64,000 nt of DNA, from the NCBI RefSeq assembly GCF_017741815.1, contig NZ_JAGHMF010000026.1:121769-185768 (forward strand), in the 5' to 3' direction. The DNA comes from Rhizobium sp. 16-488-2b. Its GTDB lineage: Bacteria; Pseudomonadota; Alphaproteobacteria; Rhizobiales; Rhizobiaceae. Below are positions 43,546 through 52,568 of this stretch, piece by piece. The position numbers were made by a program, and so were the translations under genes. The notes under the pieces are model-generated. The model was given only the letters and a program-made list of their open reading frames with translations, was not told the DNA's origin and searched no databases. Position 1 is the stretch's first letter; every line of letters begins with the position of its first letter.

Positions 43546-43601
43546 TCACGCCACAGGAGCCGGTCGCCCAGGCGGCCGGCATCCAAATTTGGCGCCATAA
43601 A

Positions 43602-44132
43602 TCAGGCAGCCGGCAATCCGGCGAGATGGCTAAACTCGCTGACCACCTGCTCGTAGACGCCGCGCTTGAACGACACTATCAGTTCCGGCAACTCCGCCAT
43701 CGGCTTCCAGTCCCAGGCGTCGAATTCCGCGGAATGTCCACCCGGCGGCGGGTTGATGGCGATCTCGCTCTCATCACCATCGAAGCGGAAGGCGAACCAG
43801 CGCTGCGTCTGACCGCGAAACTTGCCCTTCAGCCCGATACCGATCAGCTGCGGCGGCAGATCGTAGTTGATCCAGTCCTTCGCCTCGGCAAGCAGCGTCA
43901 CCGTCTTCATCCCCGTCTCTTCATAGAGCTCGCGATAGGCCGCCGTCAGCGGGTCCTCGCCCTTGTCGATGCCGCCCTGCGGCATCTGCCACAGCTGCGG
44001 CGAGCCATCATATTCCGAATTCTCCGCCGGAATCCGGCGGCCGGCCCAAACGAGCCCGGCGCGGTTGAGGATCATCACGCCGACACAGGGGCGATAGGGC
44101 AGATCTTCGGCTTTAACGGTCGATTGGCTCAT
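43602..44132 (-). CDS. rppH: RNA pyrophosphohydrolase (Nudix)
   Basis: The 176-aa Nudix hydrolase carries the box GGIDKGEDPLTAAYRELYEE followed by TG (residues 53-74). It removes pyrophosphate from mRNA 5' ends to start decay. PYRPCVGVMILNRAGLVWAGRRI at the N-terminus is typical of RppH. The start at 44132 (MSQSTVKAEDLPYRP) is chosen by family. It lies 11 bases beyond the YibQ-like gene and is probably co-transcribed. Confidence 0.93.
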   Translation of the reverse strand: MSQSTVKAEDLPYRPCVGVMILNRAGLVWAGRRIPAENSEYDGSPQLWQMPQGGIDKGEDPLTAAYRELYEETGMKTVTLLAEAKDWINYDLPPQLIGIGLKGKFRGQTQRWFAFRFDGDESEIAINPPPGGHSAEFDAWDWKPMAELPELIVSFKRGVYEQVVSEFSHLAGLPAA

Positions 44133-44143
44133 GGTTGTCTCTG

Positions 44144-45340
44144 TTATGGTTTCTTCGGATCGTTGGTCAGCGCGGCGATCCCGACGATTTCGATGCCGCG
44201 CATCGCCGCTTCTTCCGTCCATTTTGAAATGGCATCGATGCTCTCGTCAAATGCCGAGGCGACACCGATCGCCTGGCCGTTGCGCTTGGCCACGCGCTCG
44301 AGTTCATCCAGCTTGTTGGTGATCGCGTTGAAATCCACCTGCCCGTCGAGCTGCACGTCCGCAAAGGCGTAGGGCGTCTCGGTGCCCTTGGCAATCGCGG
44401 CCGTCTTCGACTGCGCCGAGGTGCCGTCGTCGAGAAAGAGCAGCCCACGCTTACCGATATCGCGCATGACAGGCTCCAGGGCATTCGCATCCGAGAGGAA
44501 ACGGCCGCCCTGGTAGTTCAAAACGCCGGTGTAGTTGGTGATTTCGCCCATCGCCCGGTGCAGGCTCTCGATATTCTTGGCGACGCTTTTCGACGTCAGC
44601 AGCGTGTCGGGGCCTGGATCGTTCGCCGGATAATCAAAAGGCTCGAGCGGCACCTGGATCAGTATTTCATGGCCGGAGCGGCGCGCCTCCTGCATCCAAC
44701 GCTGCAGGCTGTTACCGGTTGCAGCGAATGCAAGCGTCACCTCCTCGGGCAACTGCTGGATCGCCCGCTGCGTGCCCGTCTGGCTCAGGCCAAGCCCGCT
44801 CACGACGATCGCGATCCGCGTTCCATGCGCGCCCGACCACGGCCGCGCATACTGATCCATCGGCCGACGACCATCGGGGCCAACGATCGGCAGCCGCCCG
44901 AACGACGACGCCTCGAGCAGGGCATCGTTCGGCAGCGCGGCCATTCGCGGATCCTGCCCCACCTGCATGGCATCGATCAGAACGGGGCCATTTCCGTCGC
45001 GGGTTTTCGGGCTGTATTTGGTCACCACCGAGCCATCGCCAGTCGTCATCCGCTCGACATTGGCGCCGGAATTCGGCTCGCTGCGCGGCATGCCGTTGGG
45101 AGGCGCGGCATCGGGCGCGGCGGTCTGTTGGGCGGTATCGGTAGGAACGGCGGAGGCCTGCTCCTTGGCGGGCGGCGTCTCGCGCTTCAGGCCATCACCG
45201 CGAAAGGCGGTATAGACCGAAAAGCCGCCGATCAGCACGAGGCAAAGCCCGGCGACCACCCGCCCCGTGTGCAAGACGCCAGGGCGCTTGCCGCCGGGTT
45301 TGCGGTTCTGTCCAAGAGGCGCGTGCAGATCGGTATTCAT
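44144..45340 (-). CDS. Divergent polysaccharide deacetylase (YibQ/DUF610 family)
   Basis: The 398-aa protein has a cytoplasmic basic N-terminus, one membrane anchor (about residues 26-46, VVAGLCLVLIGGFSVYTA), a Pro/Ala-rich linker and a C-terminal NodB-like domain from about 170 (RIAIVVSGLGLSQTGTQRAI, HEILIQVPLEPFDYPANDPG). In this family the deacetylase metal site is degenerate. Members sit next to ctpA in many proteobacteria and act in the periplasm with unknown substrate. An intrinsic terminator separates it from ctpA. Confidence 0.88.
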   Translation of the reverse strand: MNTDLHAPLGQNRKPGGKRPGVLHTGRVVAGLCLVLIGGFSVYTAFRGDGLKRETPPAKEQASAVPTDTAQQTAAPDAAPPNGMPRSEPNSGANVERMTTGDGSVVTKYSPKTRDGNGPVLIDAMQVGQDPRMAALPNDALLEASSFGRLPIVGPDGRRPMDQYARPWSGAHGTRIAIVVSGLGLSQTGTQRAIQQLPEEVTLAFAATGNSLQRWMQEARRSGHEILIQVPLEPFDYPANDPGPDTLLTSKSVAKNIESLHRAMGEITNYTGVLNYQGGRFLSDANALEPVMRDIGKRGLLFLDDGTSAQSKTAAIAKGTETPYAFADVQLDGQVDFNAITNKLDELERVAKRNGQAIGVASAFDESIDAISKWTEEAAMRGIEIVGIAALTNDPKKP

Positions 45341-45366
45341 TCTTCGGCTGCTTCCATCATCAGGAC

Positions 45367-45409
45367 AGCAAAAAGGCGTCAGGCCGGATCCTCATCCGGC
45401 CTGACGCCT
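45367..45409 (-). terminator. Intrinsic terminator of ctpA
   Basis: A perfect 16-bp stem, AGGCGTCAGGCCGGAT (45374-45389) with its complement (45394-45409), has a four-base loop. On the minus strand it is followed by TTTTTGC. It begins 11 bases past the ctpA stop. Confidence 0.92.
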
Positions 45410-45419
45410 CATCTGATCA

Positions 45420-46742
45420 TTACTTGGCGCTAACGGCCTTTTCAGGGTTCGGCGGGAAAGACGGGTCCGTCTTCTTGCCGCGCAGAAGGTCGAGCGCGTA
45501 GTTGAGCTGCACGTCATCCTTCGGATCCGGCGGCACGTAGGCGACGGAGCCCGAGCCCTCGTCCGTCTCGCTCTGGCCCTTGATGTGGCCGCGCAGGGCG
45601 GATTCGCCCTCGGTCACCATCTTGCCCTTCAGATCATCCGGCAGCGGCTCTTCGACCTTGATGTCAGGCGTGATGCCGGTGCCCTGGATCGAGCGGCCCG
45701 ACGGCGTGTAGTAGAGCGCCGTCGTCAGGCGAAGTGCGCCGTTCTCGCCAAGCGGAATGATGGTCTGAACCGATCCCTTGCCGAAGGAGCGCGTGCCGAG
45801 AACCGTGGCGCGACGCAGATCCTGCAGGGCGCCGGCAACGATTTCCGATGCCGAAGCCGAGCCACCGTTGATCAGAACGATCACAGGCTTGCCATCAGTC
45901 AGATCGCCCGGGCCGGCATTGAAGCGGCGGGTTTCATCCGGATTGCGGCCACGGGTGGAAACCACCTCGCCGCGCTGCAGAAGCGCATCCGATACCTGGA
46001 TCGCCTGATCGAGCAGACCGCCCGGGTTGAGGCGCAGGTCGAGCACGTAGCCCTTGAGCTTGTCGGCCGGAACGGTCTTCTTGATCTTCTCGATCGCCTT
46101 TTCCATGTCCGGATAAGTCTTCTCGGTGAACGAGATGATGCGGAGATACCCGACATCATCCTCGACGCGCGATTTGACCGCCTGCACGGCGACGACATCG
46201 CGAACGATCGTCAGTTCGATCGGCTTGTCGGCGCCCTTGCGGATCAGCGTCAGCTTGATCGGGGTGTTGATGGCACCGCGCATCTTCTCGACAGCGTCTT
46301 CAAGCTTCAGGCCACGGACGGACTGTCCGTCGATCTCAGAAATATAGTCGCCGGCGAGAACACCTGCCTTGGCGGCCGGTGTGTCGTCGATCGGCGTGAT
46401 GACTTTGACCAGCTCGTCTTCCATCGTGACTTCGATGCCGAGACCGCCGAACTCGCCCTTGGTCTGGGTCTGCATGTCCGCCGCGTCCTTGGCGTTCATG
46501 TAGCTCGAATGCGGGTCAAGCGACGAAAGCATGCCGTTGATGGCATTTTCGATCAGCTTGTCTTCAGCCGGCGGCGTCACGTACTGGGCGCGAACGCGCT
46601 CGAACACGTCACCGAAAACGGACAGTTCCTTGTAGGTGGACGCCCCCGCCGCTTCCGCGGGCACACCGGCGGAATAGATGACGCTCATGGCCGTCGCACC
46701 CATCAATGCGCCAACCAGAACAAGAGAAGCCCTACGAATCAT
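45420..46742 (-). CDS. ctpA: Carboxy-terminal processing protease
   Basis: The 440-aa S41 peptidase has a signal peptide or anchor (residues 1-30, SLVLVGALMGATAMSVIYSA), a PDZ domain (about 95-170, GGLGIEVTMEDELVKVITP), and the catalytic core with the nucleophilic Ser in GGSASASEIVAGAL (about 315) and Lys in RSFGKGSVQTIIPL (about 340). It cleaves C-terminal tails of periplasmic proteins. The start at 46742 is chosen by the signal; its ATG overlaps the end of envC by 11 bases, so the two are translationally linked. Confidence 0.95.
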   Translation of the reverse strand: MIRRASLVLVGALMGATAMSVIYSAGVPAEAAGASTYKELSVFGDVFERVRAQYVTPPAEDKLIENAINGMLSSLDPHSSYMNAKDAADMQTQTKGEFGGLGIEVTMEDELVKVITPIDDTPAAKAGVLAGDYISEIDGQSVRGLKLEDAVEKMRGAINTPIKLTLIRKGADKPIELTIVRDVVAVQAVKSRVEDDVGYLRIISFTEKTYPDMEKAIEKIKKTVPADKLKGYVLDLRLNPGGLLDQAIQVSDALLQRGEVVSTRGRNPDETRRFNAGPGDLTDGKPVIVLINGGSASASEIVAGALQDLRRATVLGTRSFGKGSVQTIIPLGENGALRLTTALYYTPSGRSIQGTGITPDIKVEEPLPDDLKGKMVTEGESALRGHIKGQSETDEGSGSVAYVPPDPKDDVQLNYALDLLRGKKTDPSFPPNPEKAVSAK

Positions 46743-48165
46743 TGCGTGCCTTTCCGGTGTCTTTGGCGGTCCACCATGGTCGGGAATCGACCGGCTTTCC
46801 GTCTTTTCGAAATTCAATGTAAAGCGTTGGTCGGTTTGTTTCCAGCGCCAATGCAGTCGCACTGGCCACTCTTTTCGCACCCATCACCGCAAGCGGTTCG
46901 CCGGCGAAAACAAACTTGCCCTGCCGCGCGTTCATGGTCTCCATTCCGGAGAGAACCAAGTGATATCCATCGCCGGCATCGAGAATGATCATCTGCCCGT
47001 AGCTGCGAAACGCGCCGGCATAAACGATCAGACCATCCGCCGGTGCGGTGACCACCGTCTCCGGGTTGGTCGCCAGCGTCATACCCATCGCCTCGTGGCC
47101 TGTTCCATCGGCATCGCCGAACTGGCGCAGGATATCGCCGGCAACGGGCAACTCCAGCTTGGCCTTCAATTCTCCGAACGGATATGCGGGCGCAATGCGG
47201 TTTTTATCGGGCACCCCGCTGTCCGCCAAAGCCTTGGCCTGCGCGCGCTGTTCATCCGTCAGCAGCCTGCGATTTTCCTCCGCCTGGCGCGCCGCGGCCG
47301 TCGCCTGGCGAACGGATGAAATCTCGCTTTCCATCGATGCCACAAGGCTCTCGAGGCTCGTGGCCTTGCCCGCCAATTCCTCGGAGCGTTGGCGCTCGGC
47401 ATTGAGCTCGGCTGTATTGCTCCGGCTCAATTTCTCGTTCTCGGCGAGAAGCAAATCCATGCGCCGCTCTTCCTCGAGGCTGTTGGTCATCGTCGTCGTC
47501 AAGCCGGCTTTCTCGGCGGCACTTGCGGCCTGCAGCGAGGCCAGGTTGCCGAGATCGGCGGCGAGTTTGTCCGTCTCCTTGCGGATGCCGGGAACAACGG
47601 CACCGAGCAGGATGGCGCTGCGCACCGAAGCAAGCGCATCATCGGGTGTCACCAGAAGCGCCGGCGGCGGGTTGCGGCCCATCCGCTGCAGCGCCGCGAG
47701 CACCTCGGCCAGCAATCCACGCCGCTCGTGCAGCGAGTGGCGAACCGCATCTTCCTTCACGCCCAGATCGGCAAGCTTCTTCTCGCTCTCCAGTATCTGC
47801 TTTTCCAGCGACTTGCGCCGCGCGGCGGAATCGATCAGCGCCTGGCGAACACTGCTGGTGCTCTTGTCCAGATCTTCGATGCTCTTCTGCAGTTCCGCGA
47901 CCTTGCTCGAAGAGAGATTGATGGTCTTCGATAGCGCATCCAGTTCGCTGCGCGTCTGGTCGCGCTTCTTTTCCAGTTCGACGGCCGGATCAGGTGCCGC
48001 AGCCGCAACGGGCGCGCTTGTCGCCTGAGGGTCCGGTTGCGCGGCGGCCGGCTGCTCCTGCGCCAGAGCGGAAACCCACCCGGACACGCCGAGAACCGAC
48101 GCGGCGAGGCTCGCCACGGCAACCGACAAGATCACATAGTTTTGCTTGGATGCAGGTGTCGGCAT
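46732..48165 (-). CDS. EnvC-like murein hydrolase activator (LytM/M23 domain)
   Basis: The 477-aa protein has a signal segment (residues 10-35), a long coiled coil (about 60-320, KKRDQTRSELDALSKTINLS onward) and a C-terminal LytM domain (about 350-465; LRQFGDADGTGHEAMGMTLA, APADGLIVYAGAF). The metal site looks degenerate: the H-x-x-x-D motif reads HEAMG. That matches EnvC-type activators that switch on amidases rather than cutting glycan themselves. It is followed directly by ctpA. Confidence 0.9.
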   Translation of the reverse strand: MPTPASKQNYVILSVAVASLAASVLGVSGWVSALAQEQPAAAQPDPQATSAPVAAAAPDPAVELEKKRDQTRSELDALSKTINLSSSKVAELQKSIEDLDKSTSSVRQALIDSAARRKSLEKQILESEKKLADLGVKEDAVRHSLHERRGLLAEVLAALQRMGRNPPPALLVTPDDALASVRSAILLGAVVPGIRKETDKLAADLGNLASLQAASAAEKAGLTTTMTNSLEEERRMDLLLAENEKLSRSNTAELNAERQRSEELAGKATSLESLVASMESEISSVRQATAAARQAEENRRLLTDEQRAQAKALADSGVPDKNRIAPAYPFGELKAKLELPVAGDILRQFGDADGTGHEAMGMTLATNPETVVTAPADGLIVYAGAFRSYGQMIILDAGDGYHLVLSGMETMNARQGKFVFAGEPLAVMGAKRVASATALALETNRPTLYIEFRKDGKPVDSRPWWTAKDTGKARNDS

Positions 48166-48286
48166 GCCGATCGGTAAATCCTCTTAAACCGCGCGAAGAT
48201 TAAGCTGATTTGACCATCTTTGCCAGAAAGATTGAGGCCTGCCGCCCGATCGCGCAAGACACACCTGCGTGAATGATCGTGAGCGC

Positions 48287-48769
48287 TCAGACGCGATGGT
48301 AGGGATGGCCGGAGAGGATCGTCACGGCGCGATAAAGCTGCTCGGCGATCAGCGTGCGAACGAGTTGATGTGGCCAGGTCATCTTGCCCAGGCACAGCGT
48401 TGCGTCCGCCCGATCGTAGAGCGCCGGATCAAGTCCATCGGCGCCGCCGATCGCGATCGTCATCTCGCGCTTTCCCTGATCGCGGTAATTGCCGAGAAGA
48501 GTGGCGAAGCCTTCGCTGTCGAGCGCCTTGCCGCGCTCGTCGAGGAGAATGAGAATACTGCCGTCCGCCAGCGACTTCTGAAGCATGCCCGCTTCCTCGC
48601 GCTTGCGCGTATCGGAATTGGAGGCGCGACTTTCGGCGACTTCGACAACCCGGGAGAATTCGAGGCCGATGGCGGGACCGGCCTTTGCAAAGCGGTCGAA
48701 ATAACGCGCCGCAAGATCCTTCTCCGGGCCGGATTTGAGCCGCCCCACGGCAAAAAGACCAACGCGCAT
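48287..48769 (-). CDS. rlmH: 23S rRNA (pseudouridine1915-N3)-methyltransferase
   Basis: The 160-aa SPOUT methyltransferase begins MRVGLFAVGRLKSGPE. The trefoil-knot motifs LLDERGKALDSEGFA, IAIGGADGLDPALYDRAD and the closing LRTLIAEQLYRAVTILSGHPYHR-type region are intact (key part EQLYRAVTILSGHPYH). It methylates helix 69 of 23S rRNA. It lies downstream of rsfS on the same strand, as in related genomes. Confidence 0.95.
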   Translation of the reverse strand: MRVGLFAVGRLKSGPEKDLAARYFDRFAKAGPAIGLEFSRVVEVAESRASNSDTRKREEAGMLQKSLADGSILILLDERGKALDSEGFATLLGNYRDQGKREMTIAIGGADGLDPALYDRADATLCLGKMTWPHQLVRTLIAEQLYRAVTILSGHPYHRV

Positions 48770-48900
48770 GTGTCCGCTCCTGCTATCAGGCTTTTCCCGG
48801 CTCAAAAGTGCCGCAGGCCGGGGCTAAAGCACCACCGGCCCAATCACAGCCATCTATCAGGCGCCGGACGCAGCGTCCAGACAGCCTGCCGGCTGGAGTA

Positions 48901-49347
48901 TCAGTGCAGCGTCTCGTCCAGATCGGGAGCCTGCCACATCTTTTCGATGTTGTAGAACTCGCGAATTTCGGGACGGAAGACATGCACGATAACATCGCCG
49001 GTATCGATCAGGATCCAATCGCCGGCATCCTGGCCTTCGACCCGGGCGGAGCCGAAGCCCTCGTCCTTGAGGTCGCTGAGCAGGTGGTCGGCAATCGCCA
49101 TGACATGGCGGCTCGAGCGGCCCGATACCACGACCATGAAGTCGCCGAGCGCCGATTTTCCGGCAATGTCGATGGAAACGATATCTTCAGCTTTGGAGTC
49201 CTCGAGGCTGACGAGGACGGTGTGCAGGGCGCGGGCAGCGGCATCAACGCCACGTTCCGGGCTCTTCGGGACAACGACTTTCGTGTTTCCCTTTGCGTGT
49301 ACTGTTGTCAGTGCTTTCCCTTTCTCGGAATGACAAAGCATGCACAT
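48901..49347 (-). CDS. rsfS: Ribosome silencing factor
   Basis: The protein of 112-148 aa (by start) has the DUF143/RsfS core: LEDSKAEDIVSIDIAGKSAL, VVSGRSSRHVMAIADHL and WILIDTGDVIVHVFRPEIRE. It binds L14 and blocks subunit joining in starvation. Relatives begin MTTVHAKG; here the aligned codon is CTG (49311) with AAAGGG six bases upstream, so either CTG is used or translation starts at ATG 49347 or 49341. nadD, usually its neighbour in related genomes, is displaced by the mod cluster. Confidence 0.92.
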   Translation of the reverse strand: MCMLCHSEKGKALTTVHAKGNTKVVVPKSPERGVDAAARALHTVLVSLEDSKAEDIVSIDIAGKSALGDFMVVVSGRSSRHVMAIADHLLSDLKDEGFGSARVEGQDAGDWILIDTGDVIVHVFRPEIREFYNIEKMWQAPDLDETLH

Positions 49348-49547
49348 CACTGATTTGGCGAACCAAATCATGGTTAAGATAGGCACCGAACCATAAATGT
49401 TTCAAGACGCCCGCGATCACAAAGCATGAATGCCGGATTTGGCGCAGTAGCAACGGATGGCTCAGCCTCAAGTGCATCCTGCGGGGCTGTGTACAGTTGC
49501 TGTCGCCCTCAGTAAAGTGATGCTTCGTCCCAGTGCGAAGATTACAA

Positions 49548-49928
49548 ATGAAAAACACCTTAGAAAACACGCTTGTCCCGGTCCTTCGCATCAGCTTCCC
49601 GCATGAAGATCGCCTTGGGCACGGCAAGATGGAACTGCTGGAGCATATCAGGGAGACCGGCTCGATTTCCGCCGGCGGCCGCGCGATGGACATGTCCTAC
49701 CGGCGCGCCTGGTTGCTGGTCAGCGAAATGAACCGGATGTTCAAGCATCCCGTCGTCGAATCGCAACGCGGCGGCCAGAAGGGCGGCGGCGCGGCACTGA
49801 CTGAGTTCGGCGAGGAACTGCTCGCGCGTTTTCGGCAGATGGAGCGGACGATCAGGGTGACCTTGGCCGACGATCTCGCCTGGCTGGAAAGCAACCGTCT
49901 GATCGATGGCACCGAGCCGGCTGTCTAA
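49548..49928 (+). CDS. ModE N-terminal-type winged-helix regulator (lone HTH)
   Basis: The 126-aa protein matches only the DNA-binding half of ModE: GHGKMELLEHIRETGSISAG and AMDMSYRRAWLLVSEMN (about residues 24-75), then GGQKGGGAALTEFGEELL. The C-terminal molybdate-binding (Mop) domains are missing, so how molybdate is sensed is unclear. It is convergent with modC, overlapping by four bases, and a Mo-box lies before modA; it therefore probably regulates modABC. ATG 49548 is used; GTG 49533 is possible. Confidence 0.85.
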   Translation: MKNTLENTLVPVLRISFPHEDRLGHGKMELLEHIRETGSISAGGRAMDMSYRRAWLLVSEMNRMFKHPVVESQRGGQKGGGAALTEFGEELLARFRQMERTIRVTLADDLAWLESNRLIDGTEPAV

Positions 49929-50992
49929 GGCTCCAGCGCAACCGTCTTGATGATGGCGAACACCGGCATGCCCGCGCGCAGCGCCATGCGCTCCGCCGAG
50001 AAAGTGGTGATCCGCGACAGGATCGCATCGCCTCCACAATCGACCGTGACGTCTACGGTCGCATCGTCGGAAGGCGTCACCGTCAGGATCGTACCTTCAA
50101 GCACGTTGAGCGCGCTGAGGCCATTCGGGCGCTCGGTGGCAAGCATCACGTCGCGCGAGGGAATACGGACACGCACCGCCTTGCCCGGCGCAAGACCGGC
50201 ATCTGGCACATGCAGCCGCACGGTCGCCATCGCAACAGTTGCCAGGCGATGCCGCTCGTCCACGGCCTCCACACGCCCCTGCAGCAAGGCGCCCGCCTCG
50301 CGCCGATCGAGCGACGCGGCGGGCAGGCTGAGCACCTCGGTCGCCGCGCCAACGGCCTTCACCCGACCGTCCTGCATGACGACGACCTGATCGGCAAGCC
50401 GCGCCACCTCCGCCACCGAATGGCTGACATAGACGATCGGAATATCCATCTCGTCTCGCAGACGCTCAAGGAACGGCATGACCTCGGCTTTGCGCGCTTC
50501 GTCGAGCGCGGCAAGCGGCTCATCCATGAGAAGCAGGCGCGGCGACGACAGAAGCGCTCGGCCGATCGCCACCCGCTGCTTTTCACCGCCGGACAGATGC
50601 TCAGGGCTGCGACCGAGCAGCCTCTCGATATCGAGCAGGCCGACGATCCGCTCAAAACTCTCCCGTGGCGCGCCCTTCGGCGCGAACCAGCGACCGTAGG
50701 TCAGGTTCTGGCGCACGGTCAGATGCGGGAAGAGCCGCGCCTCCTGAAAAACATAGCCGAACCGCCGCCGATGCTTGGCGACGAAAATCCGCTTGGCGGT
50801 ATCCGTCAGTATCTCGCCGTCGAGGCTGATTTGCCCCTCGTCGGGCCGCGTCAGCCCGGCGATCATCCGGATCATCGAGGTCTTGCCCGAGCCCGAGCGA
50901 CCAAACAGCGCGGTGATCCCGCGTTCCGACGTGAACCCCGCCTCGAGCGAGAAGGCGTCAAACCGATGCTTTGCCTGAACAACGAGCGTCAT
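49925..50992 (-). CDS. modC: Molybdate ABC transporter ATP-binding protein
   Basis: The 355-aa ATPase has Walker A GRSGSGKTS (residues 30-38), signature LSGGEKQRVAIGRAL (about 130), Walker B LLLMDEPLAALDE and a C-terminal TOBE/Mop domain (about 290-350, LNVLEGTILTVTPSDD) that binds oxyanion. It energises molybdate import. It overlaps modB by four bases and its stop overlaps the ModE-like gene's stop. Confidence 0.95.
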   Translation of the reverse strand: MTLVVQAKHRFDAFSLEAGFTSERGITALFGRSGSGKTSMIRMIAGLTRPDEGQISLDGEILTDTAKRIFVAKHRRRFGYVFQEARLFPHLTVRQNLTYGRWFAPKGAPRESFERIVGLLDIERLLGRSPEHLSGGEKQRVAIGRALLSSPRLLLMDEPLAALDEARKAEVMPFLERLRDEMDIPIVYVSHSVAEVARLADQVVVMQDGRVKAVGAATEVLSLPAASLDRREAGALLQGRVEAVDERHRLATVAMATVRLHVPDAGLAPGKAVRVRIPSRDVMLATERPNGLSALNVLEGTILTVTPSDDATVDVTVDCGGDAILSRITTFSAERMALRAGMPVFAIIKTVALEP

Positions 50993-51696
50993 TGCGGATC
51001 GATCCTCCGCCCGATGAGACGTGACAGAAATTCGGATGCGAGCAACGCAGCCATGGAAATAACCACGGCCACCAAGGTCAGCCGCAACGCGCCTGCATCC
51101 CCGCCCGGCACCTGCGTGAAGGAATAGATCGCAGCCGATAGCGTCTGCGTCTCGCCGGGAATATTGGAAACGAAGGTGATCGTCGCACCGAACTCGCCCA
51201 TGGCTTTGGCGAAGGCCAGGATCATGCCGGCGATGATGCCAGGTAGGGTGAGGGGCAGCGTCACCGTCAGGAAGACCCAGAACGGGCTGGCGCCGAGCGT
51301 GCCGGCGGCCTCTTCAAGTTTGCGGTCGATCGCCTCAATCGAGAGCCTGATGCTGCGCACCATCAGCGGAAAGGCCATCACGGCGCAGGCGAGGGCCGCC
51401 CCGGTCCAGCGGAAGGAGAAAACGATGCCGAAATACTGATCGAGAAAGGCGCCGATCACCCCGCGCCGGCCAAACAGCACAAGCAAGATGAAACCGGTGA
51501 CGACGGGCGGCAGGATGAGCGGCAAGTGCACGATGCCGTTGAGAATGGACTTACCCCAGAAGCGCCCCCGCGCCAGAAGTAGCGCGACGCCGATGCCGAA
51601 AGGAAGGCTTACCAGCATTGCAACGATCGACACGCGCAGGCTGAGCATGATCGCCGTCCATTCGTCACTGCTCAGACCAAGTGCTTCCAAATGCAA
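50989..51696 (-). CDS. modB: Molybdate ABC transporter permease
   Basis: The 235-aa membrane protein has five or six hydrophobic segments and the EAA loop LEEAAGTLGASPFWVFLTVT (about 131-150). VHLPLILPPVVTGFILLVLFG is typical of ModB (key part LPLILPPVVTGF). It forms the channel of the molybdate importer. Its reading frame starts 69 bases beyond the modA stop, with a terminator-like hairpin between. Confidence 0.94.
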   Translation of the reverse strand: MHLEALGLSSDEWTAIMLSLRVSIVAMLVSLPFGIGVALLLARGRFWGKSILNGIVHLPLILPPVVTGFILLVLFGRRGVIGAFLDQYFGIVFSFRWTGAALACAVMAFPLMVRSIRLSIEAIDRKLEEAAGTLGASPFWVFLTVTLPLTLPGIIAGMILAFAKAMGEFGATITFVSNIPGETQTLSAAIYSFTQVPGGDAGALRLTLVAVVISMAALLASEFLSRLIGRRIDPQ

Positions 51697-51702
51697 TGCT
51701 CC

Positions 51703-51735
51703 TGAAAAAACGAAGGCCCACCGTGGCGGGCCTTC
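51703..51735 (-). terminator. Attenuating terminator between modA and modB
   Basis: On the minus strand GAAGGCCC and GGGCCTTC pair around an 8-nt loop and are followed by GTTTTTTC. Read-through would be needed for modB and modC, giving excess ModA. Confidence 0.75.
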
Positions 51736-51764
51736 AGACTAGGCAGTTGCGTTTAAAACCGCAA

Positions 51765-52550
51765 TTATTTCAGGATGGTGAAGCCCTGTTCGGTAAAGAA
51801 GTGCGCAGCCTTCTCCGACTTCAGGAAGTCGAGATAAGCTGCCGTATCGGCATTCTTGCTCTCCGACAGGATCGCGATCGGATAGGTGATCGGCGGGTGC
51901 GAGTCGGCAGGGAAGGTGCCGGCAACGGCAACGCCCGGATCGGCGTTCACGTCGGTCCGGTAGACGATGCCGAACGGCGCTTCGCCGCGCGAGACCAGCG
52001 CCAGCGCCGCGCGCACGCTTTCAGCGCCTGCGACCTTGCCTTCGACCGACGACCAGACGCCGAGCTTTTCAAGCGCGGCCTTGCCGTACTTGCCTGCTGG
52101 TACCGACTTGACTTCGCCCATTGCGAGCTTTCCGTCGCCGAGCAGGCCGGCGAGATCGAAGCCCTGCTTGATATCAACCGGCTTGACCTTGTCCTTGGCG
52201 GCGACGAGCACGATGCTGTTGCCGAGCAGGTTGGAGCGGGTGTCCGCCTTGATCAGGTTCTTCTTGGCGAGATAATCCATCCAGTCGAGGTCGGCCGAAA
52301 TGAACACATCCGCCGGCGCTCCGCCTTCGATCTGCTTTGCCAGAGCGGAGCTCGCCGCATAGGAGACGACGGCTTCCTTGCCGCTTTCCTTGGCCCATTC
52401 GGCATTGGCCGCATCAAGCGCATTCTTCATGCTCGCGGCCGCGAACACCGTAACTTTTTCAGCGGCGAAGGCAGTGCCGGCGGTCGCACCAAGCCAGATC
52501 GCGGAGACCGCGACGGCTGCGAATTTCACCCATTGACGACGATTGTGCAT
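51765..52550 (-). CDS. modA: Periplasmic molybdate-binding protein
   Basis: The 261-aa protein has a signal peptide (residues 1-30, ending GATAGTAFAAEK) and a type-II binding-protein fold: VFAAASMKNALDAANAEW, SYAASSALAKQIEGGAPADV and FISADLDWMDYL are characteristic of ModA oxyanion pockets. It delivers molybdate to ModBC. The start at 52550 (MHNRRQWVKF) is set by the signal peptide; the upstream frame is open by chance. A Mo-box lies 19 bases upstream. Confidence 0.95.
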   Translation of the reverse strand: MHNRRQWVKFAAVAVSAIWLGATAGTAFAAEKVTVFAAASMKNALDAANAEWAKESGKEAVVSYAASSALAKQIEGGAPADVFISADLDWMDYLAKKNLIKADTRSNLLGNSIVLVAAKDKVKPVDIKQGFDLAGLLGDGKLAMGEVKSVPAGKYGKAALEKLGVWSSVEGKVAGAESVRAALALVSRGEAPFGIVYRTDVNADPGVAVAGTFPADSHPPITYPIAILSESKNADTAAYLDFLKSEKAAHFFTEQGFTILK

Positions 52551-52568
52551 AGTGGCTCCCCAACGCTT

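Noticed and set aside
43561..43580. Hairpin between bfr and rppH as intrinsic terminator
   Set aside because: The GC stem lacks a T tract on either strand, so a terminator call is not supported.
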